From contig NC_079232.1 of assembly GCF_028502605.1 (NCBI RefSeq), positions 2,418,001-2,482,000 of the forward strand: a stretch of 64,000 nucleotides of DNA, read 5' to 3'. This document shows, piece after piece, positions 11,201-22,820 of this stretch. A program made the translations under genes and the position numbers. The notes under the pieces were generated by a model. It did no database searches, was not told the DNA's origin, and was given only the letters and a program-made list of their open reading frames with translations. Source of the stretch: Trichoderma breve (Eukaryota > Ascomycota > Sordariomycetes > Hypocreales > Hypocreaceae). Each line of letters starts with the position of its first letter. Within the stretch, counting starts at the first letter, position 1.

Positions 11201-14200
11201 TATTTTTGAAGTTCTATCAGAAGCTCAAGATGATACTCAACACCTCGATGTTGTTGAGGATATGATTCATCTTCTCATTGTTCTCCTGAGCGACCGCACT
11301 TGCTTGATTGCTCCAGAGGATGAACCAAATTCTCGTCTGCTGGCCATGCGCCGGGACATTATTCACGTCTTGTGTCTCAAGCCACTGTCGTTTAACGAGA
11401 TCTGTCAGAAGCTTCCAGAAAAATACCAGGAGTCAGAAGAGTTCCAACAAGTCTTGGACGAAATGGCAACTTTCAAGCCACCGGAAGGCGTATCTGATGT
11501 GGGCACTTTCGAACTCCGACAAGAATTCATTGAGGAAATCGACCCCTACATCGCGCACTATAACAAGAATCAACGCGAGGAATCCGAACTTGCTTACCGC
11601 AAAAAGATGGCCAAGAAGACGGGCAAGACTGTGGAAGAAATTGTGTTTGAACCTAAGCTTCGACCGATACCGTCTGGTCTATTCCAACATCTCGCAGAGT
11701 TCACCAGCACGGGTGTCTTTGCACAGGTCATTTACTACTCCTTGTTGTATGCTCTAAGCGCACACAAGTTTACACCACTCGTGCCAAGCACTAGGATCGA
11801 AACGTTTTTGCAGGTTGTTCTTCATCTCGTTTTGCTCGCCACAATGGAAGATGACAGCGCTGAGGTTGATGCTTCGGGGAAACCCCCCAAATCATTTGTC
11901 CACACGGCGCTCACAAGAGTCGCCCGAAGCAACTTTATGCCTGACGCAAGTAACGCCAGGACCATTGTTTCGCTCTTGGATATGCTATCCACCAATGAAG
12001 ACTTCAAGGCAGTACATCCCAAAATTTCCCTCGTTCTCAAGCGCCTTAAGCAGAAACGACCAGGGGCGTTTAATGCAGAGTTTGTAAAACTTGGACTGCC
12101 CGTAGATCGCATCAGCACCGCGTCTCCGGCAAACATATCTGCCGACGAAGAGCGCGAAAGAAGAAAGCAAGCGGCAATGAATCGCCAGGCAAAGGTTATG
12201 GCACAGTTTCAGCAGCAACAAAAGAGCTTCTTGGAGAACCAAGGATCCATTGACTGGGGATCGGATCTGGATGAAGACGACGAAGAGGACATGGAACAAG
12301 CCGAAGACCGCAAGCACAACTGGAAATACCCGACGGGGACTTGCATCCTGTGTCAGGAGGAGGCTGACGACCGACGTCTGTATGGTACTTTTGCCCTCCT
12401 GAATGAGAGTCTCATCCTTCGTCAAACGGATTTCCAGGACCCCGATCTCGTCCGGGAAGCTTCACAGACTCCATGTAATCTCGACAGGTCAGCGGAGGAT
12501 ATTCGCCCCTTTGGTATAGCTCAAGAAAACAGAAAGATGGTGGAAAAACTGAATTCCAATGGAGAGACATTCCTCGCCGAACGACAGACCATTGGTAGGG
12601 GATTCGACGCCTCACTTTCTCGAGCCGGCCCAGTGGCCAGCAGCTGTGGGCACATGATGCATTATCGTTGCTTTGAGCAGTATTACGAGGCAACTAATCG
12701 TCGACATACCCACCAGATCGCCCGGCACCATCCCGAGAACATTCTTCGAAACGAGTTTGTGTGCCCCCTTTGCAAGGCCCTAGGCAATGCTTTTGTTCCT
12801 ATCGTCTGGAAAGGATTAGAGGAGTCATACCCTGGAAATCTCCAAGCAGAAGAGAGCTTTGAGGACTTCCTAGACAAGCAAATATCATCCTACCCATTCG
12901 GCGGTAGCAAGGCTCGTGAAGTAGATGATTCAAAGCTGCCCGATATTGACACGCCAAGTCTCCCCGGAAGCCTGCTACAAACGCTGACGCCATCAAAGCC
13001 TCGCCTGGAGCCGATATGGGTCAAAGATGAACTAGATGCACGATCATCGGCGACGCTAGGAGCATCAGGTAGCTCTTCAGCCGCGGCCGCGGCCGCCGAG
13101 ACATCGGAAGCAGGCGCCAATCAACCATCTGGCGCTGGTAACAGCCAGCTATTCTCGGAGCTCTTATCCGCCTACCATCGACTGAGGGATACGTTGGTCG
13201 TCAATAAGCTGGACACTCGATACCCAGTAGATAAGATGCAAGCAGGCGATGAACTCCACGCGAGTGATACGCTAGTCCAAGTTGTTGGATTCTCGATTTC
13301 CGAGGTAGAAATACAGCAGCGTGGAATTGAAGCTCAGCCAGGAATGACCTTGATTGAGAAGATCCCAGAACAGGTAATAGCCCATTTGCGAATCCTTGCG
13401 GAAACAACCTCGGCATACATTAAGATAGGAGGCCGAAACCCACATCCCGGAGGTCGAATAGAAAGCGAGTTCATTGCAGATGCCGAGCAGCAGCACGGCC
13501 AGCTGTTCATGGCGCAGCACTTCGGAGCAGAGGCTGGCGATGCACGTCGCCGGCTGTACAGCTACCCGCCGCTGCTGACGACGGACCCCTTCATCTTCTT
13601 GGTAGAATGCAGCTACGCATTGGTGCCGGCCGGAAAAGTCGACATCATGCATGTTGTCAGGCTCTGCTACTTGGCTGAGATTGTAAAGGTGGTCTTTCAC
13701 ATGGGCCGCAACATGCCTGTGGGCCTGTGGTTTGGTACGCTGGCAAGCCGGCAGACTCAAGACCCAGCCATGAACAACTTTGCCGATTTCGCCTTGGCCC
13801 TGAGCAAGCTAAGCGTTGAGTTCCAGGCAATGGCTGGCATCGATGCCATGGCTCCAGAGTTGGGAGAAAACCGAGGCTTCCAGCAGCCAGGAGTTGACAC
13901 CTTGGAGGGCTGGTATTCGTTTGTGAAGAAGTACGCATCGGTGTTTTTGCGAAAATGCGTGATATTCCTTCATGTCAAGTATGGTGTGGACTTTAACAGT
14001 CACGTCTCATCTGATGCCGGTGCTGATGAACTGGACCGCCTCACGGAGGCGCTGCGGCTGCCGACGTTTGATGAAATGTGCGCAGTCATGACGGTCGATT
14101 CGACGACGTGTGGATGGCCCAGCACTACTCCGGGGTTGGTGACAGGTTGGGTGAAGCACCAAGTGCTTTGGACTAAAGGTTATCCTACCTCGATCCCCTC

Positions 14201-14761
14201 AGCGGTAGTCAGTCATCCCGGCATATTTGAGCTAATTGGGCTTCCGCGAACATTCGACACGTTGATCGAGGAAGCAACAAGACGAAGGTGCCCCACGACG
14301 GGCAAAGACCTCACAGACCCGATCATTTGCCTCTTCTGTGGAGAGTTGCTCTGCAGCCAGGGCACATGCTGTCAGAAGCCTGATACGGATGGTTCCAAGA
14401 TTGGCGGTGCCCAGCAACATATGCGAAGGTATAATTCTTTCCTTGCCTCCTTTTCTGCTTGAAAAGGGCTCCAATAGCTAACTTATATTCCAGATGTCAG
14501 AGAAATATCGGAGTGTTCCTGAATGTACGCAAGTGTTCTACAGTCTATCTGTTCCATAAGTCCGGGTCGTTCACGCCTGCGCCGTACATTGATAAGTATG
14601 GCGAGACGGATCCGCAGCTGCGTCACGGCCGTCAATTGTTCTTGAATCAGAAGAGATACGATACCATGATTAGGAACACAGTTCTCAAGCATGGGGTTCC
14701 AAGTTTGATCAGTCGAAAGTTGGAAGCAGAAATTAACAATGGCGGCTGGGATACCTTGTAA
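8232..14761 (+). CDS. UBR1: E3 ubiquitin-protein ligase UBR1 (N-recognin)
   Basis: Two exons, 8232-14428 and 14494-14761, giving 2154 aa. UBR1 recognises destabilising N-termini and, with a RAD6-type E2, attaches ubiquitin for proteasomal degradation (N-degron pathway). Visible domains are a UBR box with its Cys/His zinc ligands (about residues 88-157, CGHIFKPGEASYMCRTCG), a ClpS-like adaptor domain for bulky N-termini (about 235-330, LWNDEKHTVDEV), a helical body, a RING-H2 split by an insert (CILCQEE near 1370, CGHMMHYRCF near 1471, CPLC near 1511), and the C-terminal autoinhibitory region with a Cys cluster (about 2020-2047). The 65-nt intron lies just before the conserved tail (GVFLNVRKC, HGRQLFLNQKRYD). 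Oddities are a long Asp/Glu run (about 409-440) and a Pro run (about 475-483). The ATG at 8238 (MENPL), in better context (A at -3, G at +4), could be the true start. Confidence 0.96.
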
Positions 14762-15474
14762 GACTGTTGGAATCGCAAAGTGGGAGGGGGCAAGTGTAAT
14801 GAAATGTGGAGGGAAAGTTGAATGTTGTTGCTTCGATTCAGTTGAGGCTGTATCAGGATGGTTCATTGTTGGCGTATGGGGTGGAATTCGAATGTTTCTA
14901 TATGTGCTTATACAAATTGATAGAAGGAAACGTTTGGGTTTTTCAGTGTATGTAGGAGGTAGGGAACGGCTGAGTATTATAGGCTTGCATTATGTATGAT
15001 TCGAAACATTCAAACGACCTCTTCTTCAGTTCTTGGGTGCAGTTCTCAGTGAATTGATTAGAAAGAATCTTCGTCATTATATCCATTGTGAGCTTCAATC
15101 GAGCATCAATGGATCTTGTCGAGTGTAGTGACTGTTTTACGGTTATAAGTTACCAAGCATGTAAACACAGTGTATTTTACAGTGTTTGGGGGTTTGGTCA
15201 CTGTAGTAGAAACCGGCCAGCCAATCGGGTCAATGGCGCCCAAGAAGCTAAGAAGCAACGCGCCGCGAAAAGGCGATACAAGGGAAGGCAAACGAGAGGC
15301 GCTGGTTGGTTCGCCCGCGAGGCTTTCGCATTTGTTTTCTGACAAGCTTCAACGTTTGCCCTTTCCTACTGCGACAAACAGCGCTCACGATTTGAGTCCT
15401 TGAGCGTCAGTTTTTTTTTATCTCTCCAGTAACGAGAGCAAGAGCAAGAGAAAGAGCTTGCGGGGGCAGGGACG
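14762..15474. other. UBR1 3' region and RSC7 promoter
   Basis: No gene supported. A CCAATCGG box lies near 15221, about 250 bp upstream of the RSC7 start. A T run and a purine-rich stretch (GAGCAAGAGCAAGAG) lie directly before the start codon. Confidence 0.5.
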
Positions 15475-17373
15475 ATGCCTAGCCGGAGATCAGGTCGCGC
15501 GGCGGCCAAAAAGGCTGCTGCTGCTCTTGGTACGTTTTTTTCTTTTTTCTTTACAAGAGCCCGCGAGGGATTGCTTTGACGACAGACCTTTGGTGTTGGT
15601 TCTATGTAGATGTTGTTGTCTGGCAGTGTCTTGCATATGATTTACAGCTGAATTCTTTTTTTCTTTTCTTTTTCTTCCTGTCCGATTGGAATCGCATCTT
15701 GCTAGATTCCACCTTTGTTCACTCGACGACGAGGACCATCATGGGGAGCCGGCAGCGGATTCGAGTCAAGCTAACCCGCCGCACAGGAAGCACGCCCAAA
15801 GGCTACGCCGATATCGAAGATGAGCCTATGCCCGATGTCGAGGCAGACGCGGGCGCGAATGCTTCTGCCGACGAAAAGGACGAGGACGTCGATGAGAACG
15901 AGGCCAGGGAAGAGGAATCTGGAGATGACGATGCAGAGGGCGCGGATAAGGACGACGATGGCGACGAAGAGGACGAATCAGAGGCATCCGCAAAGGAGCC
16001 AACGCCGCCTCCACAGCCCGTGATCCGTCGAAAGCGACTGGGACGGCCTCCCAAGAACAGACCGCCGGACTGGGACAACATGGTGACTGTCACCAAGGAG
16101 GAGGCTGATACGCCACGCCGAAGAGGTCGCGGAGGATGGAGAGGGCGAGGCGGCCGCAAGGGAGGCCCCGCGGCGCCCAAGATGGAGCAAGTGATTGATG
16201 CTGAGGGCACCGTGGCCGACATTGTCGACGACGAATGCGTCCTCCCCGAGGACCCTGAAGGCGAGACCAAGGTTGACAAGATGGGCAATCTGCTGGATGG
16301 GCGCGACTACAGGTGCCGAACGTTCAAGGTGCTTGGCCGAGGCAATCGACTGTACATGTTGTCAACTGAGCCGGCTCGATGTGTTGGGTTCAGGGACAGC
16401 TACCTCTTCTTCACGAAGCACCGCAAGCTTTACAAGATCATTGTGGACGACGAGGAGAAGCGCGACATGATTGAGCGAGATATCATCCCCCACTCGTACA
16501 AGGGCCGGTCAATAGGAATTGTCACGGCTCGGTCGGTGTTTCGGGAATTTGGATCCAGGATTGTCGTGGGAGGTAAACGCATCATCGACGACTACGCCGT
16601 CACACTGGCTCGCGAAGAGGGTGCCGTCGAGGGGCAGCTGGCCGACCCTGACGATCATTTCGTGGTGGGAGAGCCATACAACAAGAACCAGTACGTTGCA
16701 TGGCACGGCGCCAGCGCTGTATACCACACCAATGCGCCTTCGGTGCCGGTGCCCACTGGCAAGGTCGAGTCCAAGAAGCGCAAGGTCAACGTCAACGACA
16801 CAAACTGGATGCTGGAGCATGCCCGAGAGGCAAGGTACGTGAAAGATGGCCCCTGACGCACTCTAATGGAAACGTTGTCTAACAATTGGTTGTAGTGCAT
16901 TCAACGCAGGCATCAATGCCATCAGAAAGCTGAACAACGCCGGCGTCTACGATATTCACACGAATATCATGCAGTATCCGGCTTCAATGCAGCCAACGCT
17001 TGCGCGTATCGAGCAAGTAGCGCCACAAGACGAAGAGGCCACCAGAGGCCATGCCATGTTCCCCCCTGTCCCTCTCAAGATGAGCAGAAACTTTTCCATC
17101 ATTGACACCTACTTTGAGACGCCATCAGCTGGAGGAGCTCTAGCAGCAGTTGAAACGTCGGATCCAGCAGACTTTATCTCGCAGTTTAATGGACTGAGCG
17201 CCGTGTCGGATGAAATTAGGGATCTGCTACCGCCAGAATGCCGAGAGGCATTCAACAAGGCGGTGCAGAGAGAGGAGGGTTGGAGATCACGCTGGGGCTC
17301 TGAGGCTACACACATGGCACGAAAGGACCCCGTAATCGACAAGGCCATTGTTCCATACAACATGACCGGGTAA
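15475..17373 (+). CDS. RSC7: RSC7/NPL6-type chromatin remodelling complex subunit
   Basis: Three exons, 15475-15529, 15706-16834 and 16896-17373, giving 553 aa. The family (CRC_subunit, Rsc7/Swp82) belongs to SWI/SNF-class remodelling complexes. The conserved domain spans about residues 220-315, from YRCRTFKVLGRGNRLYML to SRIVVGGKRIIDDY, with FRDSYLFF and IVTARSVFREFGSR between. Before it are a basic start (MPSRRSGRAAAKKAAAAL), an acidic Glu/Asp stretch (about 50-110), an AT-hook-like core (KRLGRPPKNRP, near 130) and an Arg/Gly-rich tract (RRGRGGWRGRGGRKGG), all suited to a nuclear DNA-associated protein. The first intron (176 nt) was placed using GTACG and the acceptor at 15704-15705, which joins AAAAL to DSTFVHS. 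This first junction is the least certain. A second member of the family starts at 62106. Confidence 0.9.
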
Positions 17374-19221
17374 GATGGAGGATAGGGTTATGCTTGAAGA
17401 GCTTACCTATGTCATGGACAACTACGAAGAGAAGAGAGACATGACATGAAGGTGTCTCCGAGGTTTGATTTTGTAAATGGGCGTCTTTTTTTGGCCCTTT
17501 TCTCTTTTACTGCTTATCAAGACGGAATGGATGGCCGGATGCAACAGATGGCGTTGGGAGTACTACCAAGAAGGTGGTGATTTTAGTCAAGAGAGTTCAC
17601 CCGCCCTAGGATATCTCATCTATTAGCTGAGGGTGGATGCGGAATCACAAACTCGTGAAGTTAGTATTAATACAAACAAAAAAAATAATGAGACTTTACG
17701 TATTTTCGTCTCCAAGTTGTAGGTTCGAAGCGGTAATGGTCACTCAGTCGAATGGAGTCGGATCAGCTGGTAAGATTGAGGTTACACTGGGATCCTCCTG
17801 TTCAGCCAGCCGCCGGCAGCAAGATGTGGTAAAAAAGGGATGTTGCCGGGCTGAGGCCTTGCATTTTGCCTTGCGCTTGCATTGCATGAGAGGGCGGTTG
17901 ATTGGAGGTGCTGTGGCCAATGGCGATGAGTTGGTGAGGAGGAGATGTGAATGCGGGATGCACAGAATGGACGATTGGACGGGAGTTGTTGTGTAGGATT
18001 ACGGGCTTGAAACGCATCTGCCTCTGTTGTCGTGTTCGGTTTCATGTCGAATCGAATAGACGTGCTCCGTGTTGTGCCGAGTCTTCCAGCAGGGATCCTT
18101 GTAAAGTCGCAACTCTTCGGCAACGAGTGTCACGATGTTTTCTTCCCAACAAAACTCTCCCACCTTTTGGCTTCTTCTTTTTTCTTTTTTCCCTTTTACT
18201 CATCGTTTACCCCTGCAACACGGCTTCTGCGGGATTAATCTAGCAGCTGTCATGTCATGCATCGAGTTTTCCCCTCCTCGAGATACTACTCTCCCTTACA
18301 TTTGCCTGCAGATGCTTGCACTTGATCATGCTCGTGCGTTAGTGTGCATATATGGTGCACTTTCAGATGGAGGGGTTCCTCCCCCTTGCAATGAGGGGAC
18401 TTTGAAAGACCCTTTCTTGGAGAATCCGGCGGGCGTAAAGAGGAAAATTAGTAAATAATGCGGACAGTTAGAGGACAGAAAACCCGAAACCTTTGAATTA
18501 TACGCCTGTTCTTCAAGTATCTGCTACTACATCTACATTTCTCCAATAAATACAAGTATAGCTATATTTCTCTAGTAGCTGCTAGTATATCTATATCTCT
18601 CTAATAGCTGCTACTATAGTTATATATATTTATTATCTACTACTATAACTGTATTTATCTAGTTTTAATATTATTTCTATGCGATACGGGATGTTGAATG
18701 GTGACATTGAAGTGCTGGCTGAAAGGTAGTAGAACACCTACAACAGCACCACTAGATGAGCTAATTGGGTGCTTATATTGCTGAATGTATGCACTTATTC
18801 ATTTTGCAGTCTCGCTTTTTCTGACCTCCACCTGACGGAGTAGGTAGGCTACACTTATGCGGGAAGATGGATGCTGGGGTTTGTTGTTTTAACCCGGGGG
18901 TTGAGGGATATGACTGGCATGATGGGGATACATTGAGGATGCAGAGGGACGTCATAAGAAGGGTCTAGATGGCTGGAGGGGTTCAATGATTTGAGGCTAG
19001 TGTGGGAGGAGAAAATGAGTAATAAATGAAGAGAGAGATTTGGAAGAGAGGAGGAGATGGGGTGTGTGTTGAAGATGTGTTGTCTGGGGTGTATTCGTGA
19101 GATGCCGGGACGAGGTGGTTTGAGCTGTCATCGGCGTGCATGGGATGGGCATACATGTGCTGTATGTAACGTTCTTCATTGATATGCATGTAATTTATAT
19201 AACAAATATCTGGTTTACAAA
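17374..19221. other. Intergenic, partly AT-rich, with a decayed repeat
   Basis: The RSC7 and orphan-gene 3' ends face each other across this gap. Between 17640 and 18470 I found no frame with a recognisable product. From 18475 the sequence becomes AT-rich and contains the repeat listed separately. Confidence 0.5.
18475..18725 (+). repeat. Decayed copy of the TIR element found at 20327-20652
   Basis: The interior shares ordered words with the element near 20450-20650: TTTCTCTAG, TCTAAT with GCTRCTA, ACTACTATAACT, TTATCTAGT and GCGATA followed by GGATG. Its right end (GGGATGTTGAATG, then AGTGCTGGCTGAAAGG) matches the right inverted repeat of the other copy with substitutions. No matching left inverted repeat remains, so it looks truncated and diverged. 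Both copies lie in the same orientation about 1.9 kb apart, with the orphan gene between them. Confidence 0.6.
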
Positions 19222-19709
19222 TCACACGCCAACAAACTGGCACAGCAGATGCGTCTGATAGATGACCATGGCATTATACGCCCAGCTCCGCGTATTCTCC
19301 TTATCAAAAAAGTAGAAGCCAAACAGCGGCACCACGCCGAGCACCTGATCGTCCGGCAAGTCCTTAACCGCGTCCTTTTGCTTGCCGACGTCAAACATGG
19401 TAAAGTCCGGGTTGAAGCGCAGGCCGTGGCGGCCGAGAATGTCCGTGGCACGGGAGGCCAGCGTGATGAAGGCGTCGAGGCTCCAGACGGTGCCGGCGCG
19501 GGTGCGCGAGAGGGCTTCCTCTTTCCAGTGGCCGAGCTCGGTGAGGAAGGTGTTGCTTTTGCCGAGGGCGGAGAGGACGTTGTCGACGTCGGCGGTGTTG
19601 ATGAAGCCGATGTACTGGGGCTTCTAATCTGCGTGTTAGTGGTTGTTGGTGGTGTTGAAGGGTGTAAGGGGGGGCTTACGGGGGGAACAGCTGCTGTTGC
19701 GGCAGACAT
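19222..19709 (-). CDS. Orphan protein of 143 aa, function unknown
   Basis: Two exons, 19709-19680 (MSAATAAVPP) and 19623-19222, joined in frame across a 56-nt GT-AG intron. I do not recognise the family. The product is soluble-looking with no signal peptide or membrane span. It begins KPQYIGFINTADVDNVLSAL, holds an aromatic segment (ELGHWKEEALSRTRAGTVW), and ends with hydrophobic and aromatic residues (VVPLFGFYFFDKENTRSW, then a Cys in the last eight residues). Strong G/C preference at third codon positions, far from the surrounding AT-rich DNA, and a good TATA box argue for a real, regulated gene. It sits between two copies of a small TIR element. It could be lineage-specific or stress-related; I assign no function. 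Confidence 0.72.
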
Positions 19710-19810
19710 TTTTGCGGTATTCTTGGTGATTGTTTCTTGTAGAAGTTTAGAAGAGAGGAGAAGATGGCAGTGATGATGAGGATGTTGCTTAAACGGCGAT
19801 ACAACTGGCA

Positions 19811-19818
19811 TTTATATA
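19811..19818 (-). promoter_or_regulatory. TATA box of the orphan gene
   Basis: TATATAAA on the minus strand about 102 bp upstream of the ATG at 19709. The housekeeping genes of the window show no comparable box near their start codons. Confidence 0.65.
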
Positions 19819-20326
19819 GCTGTTTTTAAGGCAAGATGCACTCAAGAAGGGCATCGTGTAATTCAGAATGCCACAGAACTCAATGGCCATCAGAAGCTGC
19901 ACAAAGGGTCAAGATGTAGATGAAAGAAAGTCGTACCGAAGCTATTCATTGGCCATTGAGATACATATCTCAGCTGCCAAGTGGTGCTTCATCGTAGCTG
20001 AGAGTATGCATTTCAGCTGCCGAAGCGGGCGTGATGCTATACCCAAAGAGTGCGGAATACGTAGAAGGCACATATTATCAACGAATGAGCCACGACAAAT
20101 GAGGAAGCAGAGATAAATTGCGTTCTAAAAAGAGAGAAAGATCAACGCAACATGTCAACCTTGATCGGGATAATCTTTCGAGATGTTGCTTGGACAGGTA
20201 ATGTTATGTCTTAAGAGAGGTTTTGTTTGCTTTGTCGTGACACAGCCACAGGTACTTTGATAAGATCGATGAGATGAGGGAACAACTCACGATTTTAGTG
20301 GTTCGATTCAAATTATAATAAAAGTA

Positions 20327-20652
20327 GGGAGTAGCTATTCAACACCCCAAGTTGGCTATTCAGCACCCCAGCGACTACGTGGAATTTGAGCATTAGAACC
20401 GGAAAGCCTTTTATCTGACACTACTACAAGTATTTATTCAAGTGATATAATACCTAGTTTTTTAAGACACCTGCTACTATAGCTCTGTTTCTCTAGGGTT
20501 AAGTATTCAATCTACATTTATCTAATGACTGCTATTATAGTTATACATTTGCAGTATTAACTACTATAACTATAGTTATCTAGTACCCCGTCTTATTTGC
20601 GATATAGGTAGGATGCTGAACAGCAAAATTGGGGTGCTGAACAGGTATTCCC
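20327..20652 (+). mobile_element. MITE-like element with inverted repeats and TA target duplication
   Basis: A 326-bp element. The left end GGGAGTAGCTATTCAACACC and the complement of the right end GGGAATACCTGTTCAGCACC continue in parallel. By hand count 34 of the first 42 positions match. Each arm repeats the unit GCTATTCAGCACCCCA (with variants) twice. The outer borders are flanked by TA on both sides (20325-20326 and 20653-20654), as expected for Tc1/mariner/pogo-type insertion. The interior (about 240 bp) is AT-rich and non-coding, so it would be non-autonomous. The class is inferred from the ends and the TA duplication. Confidence 0.75.
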
Positions 20653-21674
20653 TATAAGTAATGTGTACTATCTGTAGATCTAAATTGTATATATAAAGTT
20701 ATAAAATGAATTGTCAATATGGAAAACTCGAAGCATCACCATCTGCAATAACCATAGACTTACACCAGTTACATACTCTCCTCTGTCGCATTCAGCCCAA
20801 ATGCTTCACTCTCCCTGTCAGCACTCCATCCAAACTCCCGAAAATCCCCCAAATGACATGTGATGCCCTCACTCCCACGTTACCAATACCAATGCCATTC
20901 TAAAACACATCTTGTCATACACCAACCAGCCCCTCCATCGCACAAGAAGAGGGGCAGCTTCACGAACCCCCCTCATCACGCTCCCGTCTCTCATCTCCAT
21001 TGGTAGGTTTCTACAACCAGCCAGCCAACCAGCCATATTCGTACGTTGTTGCATTTCCCTCCCGTCTCTCCGTTGATTTGACCTGGTCTAATTCGGCTTA
21101 ACCTCAAACGGGGGGGGGGGAGCCGAACAAACAAGGCTCGGTGCTCAGGTCAAAAATCATTCCAACCTCTCTCCATCTCTGCCGATGCAAGCCTCTGTTC
21201 ACATTCCTAGGCAAGTCAGTACACACCATACCCCATACCCCATACTCCATACATCATAGAAGTAGGGGAAGAAACACGTGTTGTTCTCATAGCCTTTTAT
21301 TTATATCTCGGGGGACTATACACTATCCACTGCAACGATCCCACTGAAAGTATTTTGTGTATATGCCAACTACCTGTAATAGTTTGAGGATCCAATATGA
21401 GTAGATAAAAAGAAGAAGAAGAAAACCACCAATTTGACGGGTAACTGCTGAATTTAACCCGTCGACGCCGTACACCAAAAGCCCATGCTCTTAAGCCCCA
21501 TTAATCTATGTCTCGCAAATTCTTGCTTTTTGCTCAGATCTTGCTTGTATGTTTCTTGATATGAAAATTTCCAACCCCAGCTTGCTTCTTGACAAGTCGT
21601 AAAAAAGAAAGAAGATAGCGATATTCGTCCTCGGTGACAGATGAGACCACCATCATAACATTGACTTGTCCCCG

Positions 21675-22820
21675 TTACTTGAATCGGCCAAGTCGTTCTT
21701 CGTCGTCTTCTACTAATTCGTATGCCGGTCGGAATTCTTTGTCGTTGCCCTGTTTCTTCAGTTTAGGATTCGGTAGCGTATCTCCTCTTCCGCCCAGGCT
21801 CGTATATCCCTTTCAAATATGTCAGCTCTGTCTATCCATTGAAAAGCACAGCTAAGAGGAAACCAGCATACCTGATCGTATAGGGAGCAGTATGGGATAT
21901 CCAAATGCCGAGTAAACGCCCAAATCTCAGCTGTTGACAAATCTCGTTAGCACACACATCTATATATCTTTACGCATTCTGCACAGAATCAAGCCACTCA
22001 CTATAATGCCAATCAATCACAGGATGTATCCGCATAAAATCAGGCCATCCCGCATCCGTCGGGTCGAAATGCTTCAGCTTCTCGCCATGCGGATCCGTCC
22101 GCCGAGTCCCCACGAAAATGGCCCGAATGCTGGGGTTCTCCGCCTTGAACACCTCCAGGCCCTTCTTCATCGGCAGCGTAAAGCGGGCAATGTCCAGGTG
22201 ATAGTCTGCGCTGCTCGACTCGACAAAGTCGTCCACTTCTGCAAAGGGGTCCGCGGAAACAATGTAGACGGCGTGCAGCTTCTCGGGGAAAGGCGGCAGG
22301 TTGGCCGGCCCGTTGGGAGCGTTTGCGCCGCCGAGGGCGGACTTGGGGGGCGAGTATCGTCGCGCGTAGCAGGCGAGGAGGACGATGAGCATGACGAGAC
22401 CTATTTGCGCATGGTTAGCAGTCAGTCAGTCAAAAACATAGCATACCTCGGCAAGAGTGTCAGCAGGCAACCAATGCAGTTCGTCTCAACCTACAATCTT
22501 TACCGCCATTGTATGATATGGAAATCTCGTCCGGTCTGTAGTTACACCAATGTCAGTCATTCAGTCCAATCAACCCCAGATATCACATGCATCCCATCAG
22601 GAACACAATCAGTCAAAACATACCGATACCGCTCCAGCGCCTCGTCCACCACCCGCACCGAGATGCGCACCTGCTCCTGCGCCCTCCGCAACAACGGCGT
22701 CTCCAACTCCTCAGCCAGAAAAGAATCGACTTTTTCCCTCATGGCGACGCATGCCTCGTACAGCGAGCCGTGGGCCAGGCCGGGCTGGTTGGCGTGGCCG
22801 TTGACGTTGATCGTGGCCAT
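21675..22820 (-). CDS. FAD1: FAD synthetase (FMN adenylyltransferase)
   Basis: Five exons: 22820-22624, 22535-22495 (41 nt), 22400-22002, 21930-21872 and 21809-21675, giving 276 aa. The enzyme transfers AMP from ATP to FMN to make FAD and belongs to the PAPS-reductase-like fold. Family motifs are the pyrophosphatase loop SYNGGKDCLV (about 73-82), the motif IRAIFVGTRRTDPHGE, the segment IHPVIDWHYTEIWAF and the flavin/ATP site IPYCSLYDQGYTSLGG. The last two are each rebuilt across an intron, which confirms the junctions. All introns are GT-AG. The ATG at 22820 (MATINVNGHANQ) was chosen as the most conserved-looking start. Upstream in-frame ATGs add residues with no conservation that I know of. 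The tail (YELVEDDEERLGRFK) is acidic, then basic. Confidence 0.93.

Larger units (their letters stand above)
19710..21674. other. Intergenic between orphan gene and FAD1 3' end
   Basis: Holds the orphan gene promoter, the MITE-like element, a poly-G run near 21111-21120 and a stretch of unremarkable sequence up to the FAD1 stop codon. No gene was recognised. The part next to 21674 should contain the FAD1 3' untranslated region. Confidence 0.5.

Noticed and set aside
18475..20652. Repeat-induced point mutation as the cause of repeat decay
   Set aside because: Differences between the arms include transitions and transversions, and two copies are too few to show a C-to-T bias.
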